Shown piece by piece: positions 26,265-35,874 of a stretch of 64,000 bases of DNA. The DNA lies in assembly GCA_049366695.1 (NCBI GenBank), contig JBMNCR010000056.1, positions 85,326-149,325 of the forward strand, written 5' to 3'. The notes under the pieces are model-generated. The model saw only the letters and a list, made by a program, of their open reading frames with translations. It made no database searches and had not been told where the DNA came from. The position numbers and the translations under genes were made by a program. Source of the stretch: JBMNCR01 sp049366695. GTDB lineage: Bacteria > Bacillota > Clostridia > Eubacteriales > Alkalibacteraceae. Position 1 is the stretch's first letter. Every line of letters starts with the position of its first letter.

Positions 26265-27845
26265 ATGGAAATTTCATTTTTCGGAGCAACGCAAATGGTA
26301 ACAGGTTCTTGTTATCTGATTACTTTAAATAAAACTAAGATATTAGTAGACTGTGGTATGTTTCAAGGGAATAAAAAAGTAAGAAATCTTAATTATGTAG
26401 ATTTCCCTTTTAATCCGAAAGAAATAGATTATTTGTTATTAACACATGCTCATATTGATCATTCAGGGAGGATACCAGGATTATTTAAAAATGGTTTTAA
26501 AGGTGTAATCATTTGTAATAATGCAACATATGATTTATGTGATATTATGTTACACGATAGTGCACATATACAAGAGGTGGAATTAGAATGGAAAAATAGG
26601 AAGCGTAAACGAAGGGGACAACTTTTGCTTGAACCTTTATATACTCATTCAGATGTAGAAGAATGTATGAAATTATTTAAAACTTTAAATTATGATGAAA
26701 TGTTTAAAATGAATGACAATATAAAAATAATGTATAGAAATTCAGGTCATATGTTAGGTTCAGCAATTATTGAAATTTGGGTAAATGAAAATTCTAAAGA
26801 AAAAAAGTATGTATTTACAGGTGATTTAGGCAATTTTGATCAACCTTTACTTAAAGATCCACAAATCATTAAGAGTACAGATTATTTAATAATGGAATCC
26901 ACATATGGTGATAGACTACACAGTATAAATGATGATATGGAAGATGAATTATTAAAAATAATTATAGATACCGCAAAAAAAGGAGGAAATATAATTATAC
27001 CTTCTTTTGCTATTGGAAGAACTCAGGAGGTACTATATCAATTAAATAAATATAAAGAAAATGGATCATTGGGTAAATATGATAAAATTCCTGTTTATGT
27101 TGATAGTCCATTAGCCATTAAAGCAACTGAAGTATTTAAGAAAAATTATTGTTTATATGATAAAGAAGCAAAAGAATTATTAGATAATGGTGATGATCCG
27201 CTTGTTTTTCATAATCTTAATTTTACTATTACTGCAGATGAATCGAAAAGTATAAACTCAATAGTAGGAAGTAAAATAATAATTGCATCTAGTGGTATGT
27301 GTGATGCCGGTAGAATAAGACATCATTTAAAACATAATATATGGAAAAAAAATTCTGCATTAGTATTTGTAGGTTATCAAGCAAAAGATACATTGGGATA
27401 TAATATTTTAAACGGCATAAAAAGTGTACGTTTGTTTGGTGAAGATATACAAGTTAATGCTTCTATTCATAAGCTTAATGATTATTCAAGCCATGCAGAC
27501 TTAAATGGATTGTTAAATTGGATTGAAAATATGGATGAATTACCACGAAAAATAGTATTAATTCATGGAGATAAAGAAGCAATGAATAACTTGAAAAATA
27601 GAATAATCCAAAGATTTAATTCAAAAGTTATTATCCCTTCACTTGGAGATAAAATTAATTTAAGCAATGAAGAAGAGTTTATCGAATCAATTGATATTGA
27701 TATAAATGATAATGGAGAAAAAAATATATTGAAAGAGTTAAAAAAATTATCTAATAGATTTGAAAACATAAGTTTAAATTCTGAGGAAATTGACAAAATT
27801 CAATATAATATTCAAATAATAAGTAATATAATAAAAGGTAAATGA
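26265..27845 (+). CDS. MBL-fold, beta-CASP ribonuclease-like protein
   Basis: 526 residues. Metallo-beta-lactamase core with HAHIDH at 61-66 and the later ligands in NSGHMLGSA and FTGDLG; the beta-CASP insert contains MESTYGD and IIIPSFAIGRTQE, and the RNA-specificity tail has VFVGYQAKDTLG and SSHADLNGL. This is the CPSF73-like architecture; members are RNases, but this subfamily is not RNase J. The last about 65 residues are a charged helical extension. It overlaps the next gene by ATGA. Confidence 0.88.
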   Translation: MEISFFGATQMVTGSCYLITLNKTKILVDCGMFQGNKKVRNLNYVDFPFNPKEIDYLLLTHAHIDHSGRIPGLFKNGFKGVIICNNATYDLCDIMLHDSAHIQEVELEWKNRKRKRRGQLLLEPLYTHSDVEECMKLFKTLNYDEMFKMNDNIKIMYRNSGHMLGSAIIEIWVNENSKEKKYVFTGDLGNFDQPLLKDPQIIKSTDYLIMESTYGDRLHSINDDMEDELLKIIIDTAKKGGNIIIPSFAIGRTQEVLYQLNKYKENGSLGKYDKIPVYVDSPLAIKATEVFKKNYCLYDKEAKELLDNGDDPLVFHNLNFTITADESKSINSIVGSKIIIASSGMCDAGRIRHHLKHNIWKKNSALVFVGYQAKDTLGYNILNGIKSVRLFGEDIQVNASIHKLNDYSSHADLNGLLNWIENMDELPRKIVLIHGDKEAMNNLKNRIIQRFNSKVIIPSLGDKINLSNEEEFIESIDIDINDNGEKNILKELKKLSNRFENISLNSEEIDKIQYNIQIISNIIKGK

Positions 27846-28447
27846 TAGTTCAATCACAAAAGAACTCTAATAGTTTATATGGGGGATATAATGTGGGTCA
27901 AAAAAAATATACAATTTCTGAAGCGTCTGAGATATTAAATTATGAAGCACATGTATTGAGGTATTATGAAGAAGAGTTTAATATTAAAGTTCCTAGAAAT
28001 AATGTTAATCATAGAGAATATTCGATAAAGGAAATTGAAATATTCCAATATATTAAGCAATTGAAGGATCAAGGATATAATAATAATCAAATAAAAGAAA
28101 TATTAAAATCGCCTACAGTTAGTGTTCCAAATACTTTCTCGACTAATAATGACAGTATGACTGATATACAACAGGTTAACAGTAATGATGTCGCAATAAA
28201 TATAGAACAGGTAAGTAGCGTGATTATAAGTGGCTTTAGCGAGATTAATGAGTCTATAAGGCAATTAACTGATTCTTTAGAAGAAGTAAAATCACAGTTT
28301 GATAATGATGAGAAAGATGTACTCGTTGCTGAGAATGCAAAATTAAAAATGCGTTTAAAAGAGAAAGCATATGAATTAGTAGATATAAAAGAGAAATATT
28401 CTAAATTAGAAAAAAAGAAATTTATATTTAAAAAATTATTTAAATGA
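27842..28447 (+). CDS. MerR-type DNA-binding protein with coiled coil
   Basis: The MerR-like HTH is at about residues 20-85 (KYTISEASEILNYEAHVLRYYEEE), followed by a polar linker and a C-terminal coiled coil (about 130-195) ending in a basic KKKFIFKKLFK. No metal-binding Cys of classical MerR proteins. The architecture recalls RacA, the chromosome-anchoring protein of sporulation, but such a role is only an inference. ATG at 27842 overlaps the previous stop; GTG at 27893 behind GGGGGA is an attractive alternative start. Confidence 0.75.
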   Translation: MIVQSQKNSNSLYGGYNVGQKKYTISEASEILNYEAHVLRYYEEEFNIKVPRNNVNHREYSIKEIEIFQYIKQLKDQGYNNNQIKEILKSPTVSVPNTFSTNNDSMTDIQQVNSNDVAINIEQVSSVIISGFSEINESIRQLTDSLEEVKSQFDNDEKDVLVAENAKLKMRLKEKAYELVDIKEKYSKLEKKKFIFKKLFK

Positions 28448-28459
28448 ATCATAAATATG

Positions 28460-28497
28460 ATTTAGAAGGTACTAATTATTATCAGTACCTTCTAAAT
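28460..28497. terminator. Bidirectional hairpin between convergent genes
   Basis: A perfect 14-bp stem (ATTTAGAAGGTACT at 28460-28473, AGTACCTTCTAAAT at 28484-28497) with a 10-nt loop sits between the MerR-type gene and the SASP gene on the opposite strand. A/T-rich flanks could serve either direction. Confidence 0.7.
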
Positions 28498-28530
28498 ATT
28501 ATAATATTATATTGTATCTAATATATACTA

Positions 28531-28716
28531 CTATTGTTGAGGTTTAACTTGATCTTCATAAGACTTGACCATTCTTTTAACCATTTCTCCACCAATTGAT
28601 CCAGCTTGTTTAGAAGAAAGATCGCCATTATAACCTTGTTTTAAGTTAATATTAAGGTCTTGAGCACATTCCATCTTAAATTGATCTAAACCAGATTTTT
28701 GTTCTCTTCTACTCAT
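28531..28716 (-). CDS. Alpha/beta-type small acid-soluble spore protein
   Basis: 61 residues. Contains the hallmark LNINLKQGYNGDLSSKQAGS and GGEMVKRMV of alpha/beta-type SASPs, which coat forespore DNA, convert it to the A form and protect it from UV and heat; they are degraded by GPR at germination (cleavage region near FKMECAQD). Start behind GGAGGTG. Upstream there is a candidate sigma-G promoter, matching known control of ssp genes. Confidence 0.95.
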   Translation of the reverse strand: MSRREQKSGLDQFKMECAQDLNINLKQGYNGDLSSKQAGSIGGEMVKRMVKSYEDQVKPQQ

Positions 28717-28751
28717 AATTTGTTTTCACCTCCATCTTCATGTTGTAATAA

Positions 28752-28781
28752 TAGTTTGTATCTGTTCAAAGAAAATAATCA
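28752..28781 (-). promoter_or_regulatory. Candidate sigma-G promoter of the SASP gene
   Basis: On the minus strand TGATTA (28776-28781), 17-bp spacer, CAAACTA (28752-28758), one base from the sigma-G -10 consensus CATACTA. Confidence 0.4.
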
Positions 28782-28947
28782 GGTAATTTATAGTTAGCTT
28801 ATTAATATTTACCTAGTTAAACAAATGTTTTATAGCGAATAATGTTATTTTCAATTATATAAACTAAAAATATGTTATAATTTTTGTATTTCCTCGTAAA
28901 TAATAATTATTTTTGATATAATTATTTTTTGTAAAGAAGGTGAATAT

Positions 28948-30273
28948 ATGACTAATAAATTTTTTAAAATATTAACATATGGTTGTCAAATGAATGAAAA
29001 TGATTCAGAAAAAATTAGTGGGATGTTAAAACAATTAGGATTTACATCTACTGAAGAGGATACTAAAGCTAATATTATTATTTTAAATACATGTAGTGTA
29101 AGAGAAAATGCAAACCAAAAAGTTTTTGGACATCTTGGAAATTATAAAAACTTAAAGAGAAAAAATCCAGATATGATTTTATGTGTATGTGGATGTATGA
29201 TGCAACAAGAAAGTATTGTAAATGAGATTAAGAAGAAATTTAATCATGTTGATTTGATTTTCGGTACACATAATTTGCATGAATTTCCTGAACTATTATC
29301 AAATTATTTAGAAAAAAGAGAAATGATTATTGATATATGGCAAGAAGGAAAAGATATTGCTGAAAACATACCTATTGAGAGAAAATTTTCTTTTAAGGCA
29401 TATGTTTCAATAATGAATGGGTGTAATAATTTTTGCAGTTATTGTATAGTTCCTTATACGAGAGGAAGAGAGAGAAGTAGAAATCCTCAAAATATAATAA
29501 ATGAAGTTGAAAATCTTGCGAAATCGGGATGCAAAGAAATAACCGTACTAGGACAAAATGTTAATTCGTATGGTAAGACTTTTGATAATCCCATATCTTT
29601 TTCTAGTTTACTTAGAAGTTTATGTAAGATAAATGGTATTGATCGTATAAGATTTATGACATCTCATCCAAAAGATTTATCAGATGAATTAATAGAAACA
29701 ATAAAAGATGAGGAAAAAGTGTGTAATCACATACATCTTCCTTTTCAAGCAGGAAGTAGTGAAATCTTAAAAAAAATGAATAGAAAATATACAAAAAAAG
29801 AATATATTGATTTGGTAAAAAAAATAAAAGGAACTATATCGGGGATAGCTATCACTACTGATATCATAGTAGGTTTTCCCGGGGAGACTGATGATGACTT
29901 TATAGAAACTCTTGAGGTAGTAAAGGAATGTAAATTTGACTCATCTTTTACATTTCTCTATTCAATAAGAGCTGGGACACCTGCAGAAAATATGGAAGAA
30001 CAAATCAGTGAAAATGTTAAACATGAGCGATTAAATAAATTATTAGAAGTGCAAAATGAAATAAGTAAAGAAATAAACATGACATATAAAGATAAAGTAG
30101 TAAAAGTATTAGTTGAAGGTCCTAGTAAGAATAATGATGCTATATTATCTGGTAGAACAGAGAAAAATAAATTAATTAATTTTATTGGTGATGATAAATC
30201 TATTGGTAATATTGTTGAAGTTAAAATAACAGAAGTAAGAACATTTTCTTTAAAGGGAATTCAAGTTAATTGA
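28948..30273 (+). CDS. miaB: tRNA-2-methylthio-N6-dimethylallyladenosine synthase
   Basis: Radical-SAM methylthiotransferase acting on i6A37 of tRNAs, downstream of MiaA. The N-terminal cluster Cys are in YGCQMNEND, LNTCSVREN and CVCGCM; the radical SAM CNNFCSYC is at about residues 158-165; a TRAM domain closes the protein. 441 residues. The upstream TGTTATAAT (28873-28881) is an extended -10 candidate. Its stop codon overlaps the SD region of mutS; miaA lies 4.7 kb downstream. Confidence 0.95.
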   Translation: MTNKFFKILTYGCQMNENDSEKISGMLKQLGFTSTEEDTKANIIILNTCSVRENANQKVFGHLGNYKNLKRKNPDMILCVCGCMMQQESIVNEIKKKFNHVDLIFGTHNLHEFPELLSNYLEKREMIIDIWQEGKDIAENIPIERKFSFKAYVSIMNGCNNFCSYCIVPYTRGRERSRNPQNIINEVENLAKSGCKEITVLGQNVNSYGKTFDNPISFSSLLRSLCKINGIDRIRFMTSHPKDLSDELIETIKDEEKVCNHIHLPFQAGSSEILKKMNRKYTKKEYIDLVKKIKGTISGIAITTDIIVGFPGETDDDFIETLEVVKECKFDSSFTFLYSIRAGTPAENMEEQISENVKHERLNKLLEVQNEISKEINMTYKDKVVKVLVEGPSKNNDAILSGRTEKNKLINFIGDDKSIGNIVEVKITEVRTFSLKGIQVN

Positions 30274-30290
30274 GAAAGGATGATGTATCA

Positions 30291-32915
30291 ATGGCACAAC
30301 TTACTCCAATGATGCAACAGTATCTAGAACTACATGAAAAAGTTAAAGATGCTATTCTTTTTTTTAGACTTGGTGATTTTTATGAAATGTTTTTTGATGA
30401 TGCATTAACCGCTTCTAGAGAACTGGAAATTACTTTAACAGGTAGAGATTGTGGATTAGAAGAAAGAGCTCCTATGTGCGGAGTTCCTTATCATGCAGCG
30501 GAAAATTATATTGTTAGATTAATAGAAAAAGGTTATAAAGTTGCCATATGTGAGCAAGTGGAAGATCCTAAAATTTCTAAAGGAATAGTAAAAAGAGAAA
30601 TTATTAGAGTCATATCTCCTGGAACGATAAATGATGGTAAATTAATTCATGAAAAAACAAATAATTTTCTAATGTGTATCTATTATAATATGATGGATTT
30701 TGGGGTTGCATATGTAGACGTTTCAACAGGTGAATTTTATACGTCACAGATATCAGGAGCTGAAAATTCAAAGGGAAAACTTCTTGATGAAATAGCGAAA
30801 ATAAGACCTTCAGAAATAATTATAAATTCTGTATTATATAAGGATAAATTGTTAATAGATAAAATAGAAAAAACATTTGATATATATATTAATGTAAACC
30901 AAAATAAATATTTCAATTTAGAGAAATCTGTAAAAGTTTTAAAAGAACATTATAATGTGTATTCTATGACTTCATTAGGAATAGAAGATTGTGAATTATG
31001 TATAAAATCAAGCGGTGCTTTATTAACTTATTTAAATGAAACTCAAATGAGAGTATTAACACATATTAATAAACTAAATAAATATATAATAGAAGAATAT
31101 ATGGCCATAGATTTATCCACAAGAAAAAATTTAGAACTTACAGAAAATATAAGAAATAGAGATAAAAAGGGAAGTCTACTTAATGTATTAGATAAGACTG
31201 AAACATCGATGGGTGGTAGAAGGTTAAAAAGTTGGATCAATCAACCACTAATAGATATTGAAAAAATTAATGGACGATTAAATGCAGTAGAGATATTAAT
31301 TAATGATATTTCAATTCTTTTTGGAATTGGAGATATCCTTAAGAAAATATATGATCTAGAAAGATTAATAAGTAAATTATCTTTTGGTAATTGTAATGCA
31401 AGGGATATATTAGCATTAAAACAATCCCTTTGTGTAATTCCTTCTCTTAAAACAATATTGGATAAATGCGATAGTAAATACTTAAAATATCTTAATAGTA
31501 GAATAGATGCTTTAGTGGATGTTTATAGATTAATCGACGTTGGAATAAGTATTGATCCTCCTATATCCATAAAAGAAGGTAACATTATCAAAGATGGGTA
31601 TAATGAACAGGTAGATGAATTTAGAAAAATTAATACATCTGGGAAAGACTATATTATAGAATTAGAATTAAAAGAAAAAGAAAGTACAGGAATAAAGTCA
31701 TTAAAAATAAAATATAATAAAATTTTTGGATATTATATTGATGTAACTAAAAGCAATTTACATTTAGTTCCGGATCATTACATTAGGAAACAAACACTAG
31801 CTAATTCTGAGAGGTATTATACTGAAGAATTGAAAGAAATAGAAAATAGTATTCTAAATTCTGAAGAAAAAATTGTGAATTTAGAATATGAATTGTTTAT
31901 AGATATAAAAAATAAAATATTAGAAGAAGTTAATAGAATAAAAGCAACGGCGGAATGTATAAGCATAATAGATGTACTGTATTCTTTTGCAAAGGTAAGT
32001 TATGAAAATAATTATGTAAAACCTGTAGTAAATGATAAAGATGAAATATTAATATATGAAGGTAGACATCCAGTGGTTGAAGCAATGTTGCCAGATAATG
32101 AATATGTCCCAAACTCATGTGAGTTGAATTGTGAAGATGATAGAATGATAATTATTACAGGACCTAATATGGCAGGAAAATCAACTTTTATTAGACAAGT
32201 TGCAATAATTACTTTAATGACACAAATTGGATGTTATGTACCGGCCCAACAAGCCAAAATAGGCGTAGTTGATAGGATATTTACTAGGGTAGGAGCTTCT
32301 GATGATTTAGCTTCTGGACATAGTACATTTATGGTTGAAATGAGTGAAGTTGCTAATATTTTAAAGAATGCTACATCGAAAAGTCTAATAATTTTAGATG
32401 AAATCGGAAGAGGAACTAGTACTTATGATGGTTTAGGCATAGCATGGTCGGTTATAGAGTATCTAACAGATAAGAAATTAATTGGTGGAAAATCACTATT
32501 TGCAACTCATTATCATGAATTAACACAATTAGAAACAAAAATGGAAGGTGTTAAGAATTATTGTATTAAAGTTCAAGAAAGTGAAGATGGAGTGATTTTC
32601 TTAAGAAAAATAATTGCTGGTAGTGCAGATCAAAGTTATGGAATTGAAGTTGCAAAATTAGCAGGATTGCCTGATTTGGTTATACATAGGTCAAGAGAAA
32701 TACTTAAATATTTGGAAGATAACGAAAATAAAAATAATATAAATAGTATTAATGAAATTAGTATTTCTACTAAAAACGAAAATAATGATATGAATTTATT
32801 TAATTATAAAGAAAAATTAATAATTGACGAATTAAAAACATTACCTGTTGAGGACATGTCTCCTATTGAGTTGATGAATTATATTTATGATCTTAAAAAA
32901 CGATTACAAAATTGA
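30291..32915 (+). CDS. mutS: DNA mismatch repair protein MutS
   Basis: Mismatch-recognition ATPase. The N-terminal mismatch-binding FRLGDFYEMFFDDA carries the Phe-x-Glu wedge motif. The ABC-type ATPase has Walker A GPNMAGKST (about residue 624) and DEIGRGTSTYDG, and the C-terminus keeps a dimerisation region. About 874 residues. ATG at 30291 follows GAAAGGATG; a TTG at 30270 overlaps the miaB stop and the SD. It works with MutL, encoded 150 bp downstream. Confidence 0.97.
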   Translation: MAQLTPMMQQYLELHEKVKDAILFFRLGDFYEMFFDDALTASRELEITLTGRDCGLEERAPMCGVPYHAAENYIVRLIEKGYKVAICEQVEDPKISKGIVKREIIRVISPGTINDGKLIHEKTNNFLMCIYYNMMDFGVAYVDVSTGEFYTSQISGAENSKGKLLDEIAKIRPSEIIINSVLYKDKLLIDKIEKTFDIYINVNQNKYFNLEKSVKVLKEHYNVYSMTSLGIEDCELCIKSSGALLTYLNETQMRVLTHINKLNKYIIEEYMAIDLSTRKNLELTENIRNRDKKGSLLNVLDKTETSMGGRRLKSWINQPLIDIEKINGRLNAVEILINDISILFGIGDILKKIYDLERLISKLSFGNCNARDILALKQSLCVIPSLKTILDKCDSKYLKYLNSRIDALVDVYRLIDVGISIDPPISIKEGNIIKDGYNEQVDEFRKINTSGKDYIIELELKEKESTGIKSLKIKYNKIFGYYIDVTKSNLHLVPDHYIRKQTLANSERYYTEELKEIENSILNSEEKIVNLEYELFIDIKNKILEEVNRIKATAECISIIDVLYSFAKVSYENNYVKPVVNDKDEILIYEGRHPVVEAMLPDNEYVPNSCELNCEDDRMIIITGPNMAGKSTFIRQVAIITLMTQIGCYVPAQQAKIGVVDRIFTRVGASDDLASGHSTFMVEMSEVANILKNATSKSLIILDEIGRGTSTYDGLGIAWSVIEYLTDKKLIGGKSLFATHYHELTQLETKMEGVKNYCIKVQESEDGVIFLRKIIAGSADQSYGIEVAKLAGLPDLVIHRSREILKYLEDNENKNNINSINEISISTKNENNDMNLFNYKEKLIIDELKTLPVEDMSPIELMNYIYDLKKRLQN

Positions 32916-33065
32916 TTTAAATTAGCTTTCTTTAACGTTGGTAGTTTTTATCTTATTTGTTTGCTGCATCATGAGTAATTAATTAAATTAGAAAGAAATT
33001 ATGATATTAACTATATAAACATTATTTTTATAGTTGCTTTATAATTCTATTTGAGGTGATATAGG

Positions 33066-34919
33066 TTGAGTATTAGGATATTAAATAATAATATTGCAAA
33101 TAAAATTGCAGCTGGTGAAGTTATAACGGATCCTAATGCTGTTATAAAAGAATTAGTTGAAAATTCAATTGATGCTAAAAGTCGAAATATTAATATTCAT
33201 ATTGAAAATGGAGGAAAGAAAAAAATTACTGTTTCAGATGATGGAGAAGGGATTTTATCCAATGAAGTTTGTCTTGCATTTAAAAGACATGCAACGAGCA
33301 AAATTTATACTTTAGAAGATTTAGATAGATTAGATAGTCTTGGTTTTAGGGGAGAAGCTTTACCTAGTATTGCAGCAATTTCAAAAGTAAGTATTAAAAC
33401 ACATTCGATACATGAAGAAATTGGATGTTATGCAGTAATTAAGGAAAATAACATAGATAGTATAAGAAAATCATTTAGTAAAGGTACTTCTATTAGTATA
33501 GAAGATTTATTCTATAATACACCAGCACGATTGAAACATATGAAAAAAGCAAGTGAAGAATCAAAACATATAATTCTATTGGTTGAAAGATTAGCACTAT
33601 CACATCCTGATATTTCATTTTCATTAAATGTTGAAGATAGAAATGTAATAAAAACACCAGGAGATGGCAACATGTTGAATTGTATACATAGTATATTTGA
33701 TTATCAACTTGGTGACAATTTAATAAGTATTCAGTATGAAAATAAACCTCTAATAATATCAGGATATCTAGGAAATCAAAATAATACAAATAGTACTAGA
33801 AGACACCAATATATATATATTAATAATCGATATATACAAGATGTTAAAATTAATAAAGCAATTGAAGAAGCTTATGAAAATACTATAATGATAAATCAAC
33901 ATCCTAAATTTATATTGAATATAGATCTGCCCCCTCATATGTTAGATGTAAATATACATCCTTCTAAAACAAAAATAAAAATTTTAAATGAAAGTTTAGT
34001 TTTATTATTAATAAAAGACGGAATAAAAAAGACTTTAAGGGAATTTAGTACTGTAAAAAGCTATAAAGACATTGAACTCAAAAAAAATAAAATAATATCT
34101 GAAGACTTTAAACAGGAGAGTATCATTAAGTATAAAAATGATTTTATAAATGAAAGTCCCATATCTTATATAAAAAATAAAGAAGTAATGCAAAAAAAAA
34201 CTGCGCAAGAGTCAAATGATGGAAAAGATGAAAAGGTTGAAACAGCAGAAACAGTTGAAATAGTTGAAAAAGTTGGAGTAGAGAACAAAAGTAAAGAAAG
34301 TATGAATAAATTATTAAGCAATCAAAAGAGTCTTTTTTCTATGCTTATAAATTCAAAGTTGATAGGGCAGTTATTTAATACATATATATTATTTGAAATT
34401 GAGGATTCTATTCTTCTGTTAGATCAGCATGCTTCTCATGAAAGAATTTTATATGAAGATATATCTAAAAAAATTAAAGATGGTAATAATATAACTCAAA
34501 ATATTTTTCCTGCAAATTTAAAATTGTCACCTAGTGATTATCAGTTAGTTTTAAACCAAAGAAAATTTTTATCAAACTTAGGATTTGAATTTGATGAATT
34601 TGGTCAAAATACAATTTGTTTGCGTAGTGTTCCTATATTTTTTAATAAACCTCAAGACAGCAAGTTATTGATTGAAATTATAGAAGAAATAAATAATAAG
34701 AATAGTATAACGAATATTTCTAAATTTCAGAATGATATAATTAAAAGTGCATGTAAAAAAGCAATTAAAGCAAATAATAAGTTGAGCGATGTTGAAATAA
34801 AAGAATTAATTAACTTATTAATTGCTTGTGAATATCCATATACGTGCCCCCATGGAAGACCAACAATTTTTAAGTTGACAAAATATGAATTGGAAAAATT
34901 GTTTAAAAGAGTATTGTAG
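33066..34919 (+). CDS. mutL: DNA mismatch repair protein MutL
   Basis: GHKL ATPase and nicking endonuclease. N-terminal motifs are ELVENSIDAKS, DDGEGI, HATSKI and LGFRGEALPSI; the C-terminal metal site DQHASHERILYE is at about residue 452 and CPHGRPT at about 593. The endonuclease motif means strand discrimination does not depend on MutH. A highly charged linker includes an EKVETAETVEIVEKV stretch of short near-repeats. TTG start after GAGGTGAT. It is 7 bp upstream of miaA. Confidence 0.96.
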   Translation: MSIRILNNNIANKIAAGEVITDPNAVIKELVENSIDAKSRNINIHIENGGKKKITVSDDGEGILSNEVCLAFKRHATSKIYTLEDLDRLDSLGFRGEALPSIAAISKVSIKTHSIHEEIGCYAVIKENNIDSIRKSFSKGTSISIEDLFYNTPARLKHMKKASEESKHIILLVERLALSHPDISFSLNVEDRNVIKTPGDGNMLNCIHSIFDYQLGDNLISIQYENKPLIISGYLGNQNNTNSTRRHQYIYINNRYIQDVKINKAIEEAYENTIMINQHPKFILNIDLPPHMLDVNIHPSKTKIKILNESLVLLLIKDGIKKTLREFSTVKSYKDIELKKNKIISEDFKQESIIKYKNDFINESPISYIKNKEVMQKKTAQESNDGKDEKVETAETVEIVEKVGVENKSKESMNKLLSNQKSLFSMLINSKLIGQLFNTYILFEIEDSILLLDQHASHERILYEDISKKIKDGNNITQNIFPANLKLSPSDYQLVLNQRKFLSNLGFEFDEFGQNTICLRSVPIFFNKPQDSKLLIEIIEEINNKNSITNISKFQNDIIKSACKKAIKANNKLSDVEIKELINLLIACEYPYTCPHGRPTIFKLTKYELEKLFKRVL

Positions 34920-34926
34920 GTGAAAA

Positions 34927-35874
34927 ATGAAAGATAAAATAGTATTAATCGTAGGGCCAACTGCTTCAGGAAAAACTGAAATTTCAATAAAGCTAGCACA
35001 TAAAATAAATGCAGAAATAATATCAGCTGATTCTATGCAGATATACAAAAAAATGAATATTGGTACTGCTAAACCTAATATCGAAGAGATGCAAGGAATT
35101 AAACACTATCTAATTGATGAAATTGAGCCTGAAGAGGAATTTTCTGTAGCACTTTTTAAAAAGCAAAGTGAATTCTATATAGCAAATATTATTAAAAATG
35201 ATAAAATTCCTCTAATAGTTGGAGGTACAGGTTTATACGTAAATTCTTTTGTTCAAACATTGGATTTTACATCAGCAAAACCAAATGAAAAAATACGTAT
35301 TGAATTAGAAAATATAGCTAAAGAAAAGGGTAATGAAGTTCTTCATAATATGTTAATAGATATAGACCCTTTATCAGCTGATAAGATACATCCTAATAAT
35401 GTGAAAAGAATAATTAGGGCATTAGAGATATATAAAACATCAGGTATTGCAAAATCTCAATGGGATGAAAGATCGATGAAAAATGAACTAAAATATGAAC
35501 CTATACTTATTGGATTAAATATGGATAGGAAATTATTATATAATAGAATTAATTTAAGAGTAGATATTATGATAAATAATGGTCTGGTGGATGAAGTAAA
35601 AAGATTATTAGAAGAAGGATACGCAGAAACATTAGTGAGTATGCAGGGACTAGGATATAAAGAAATAGTAAAATACTTAAATGGTTACTATTCTTTAGAA
35701 GAAGCTATTGAAATTATTAAAAGAGATACCCGTCGCTTTGCTAAAAGACAATTAACGTGGTTTAGAAGAGATAATAGGATAAATTGGTTTTTTACAGATG
35801 AGTACGAAAATAAAGATAAAATATTAGTTGATATTCTTAAAATATTGGAGGAGAAAGGAATTAATAGTATATGA
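34927..35874 (+). CDS. miaA: tRNA dimethylallyltransferase
   Basis: Transfers the dimethylallyl group of DMAPP to A37 of UNN-reading tRNAs; its product is the substrate of MiaB. P-loop GPTASGKTE near the N-terminus, DSMQIYKKMNIGTAKP, GGTGLYVNS, and RRFAKRQLTWFRRD near the C-terminus. 315 residues. Overlaps the next gene by ATGA. DMAPP comes from the IspH half of the fusion at 23.6 kb. No hfq follows, unlike in many Firmicutes. Confidence 0.96.
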   Translation: MKDKIVLIVGPTASGKTEISIKLAHKINAEIISADSMQIYKKMNIGTAKPNIEEMQGIKHYLIDEIEPEEEFSVALFKKQSEFYIANIIKNDKIPLIVGGTGLYVNSFVQTLDFTSAKPNEKIRIELENIAKEKGNEVLHNMLIDIDPLSADKIHPNNVKRIIRALEIYKTSGIAKSQWDERSMKNELKYEPILIGLNMDRKLLYNRINLRVDIMINNGLVDEVKRLLEEGYAETLVSMQGLGYKEIVKYLNGYYSLEEAIEIIKRDTRRFAKRQLTWFRRDNRINWFFTDEYENKDKILVDILKILEEKGINSI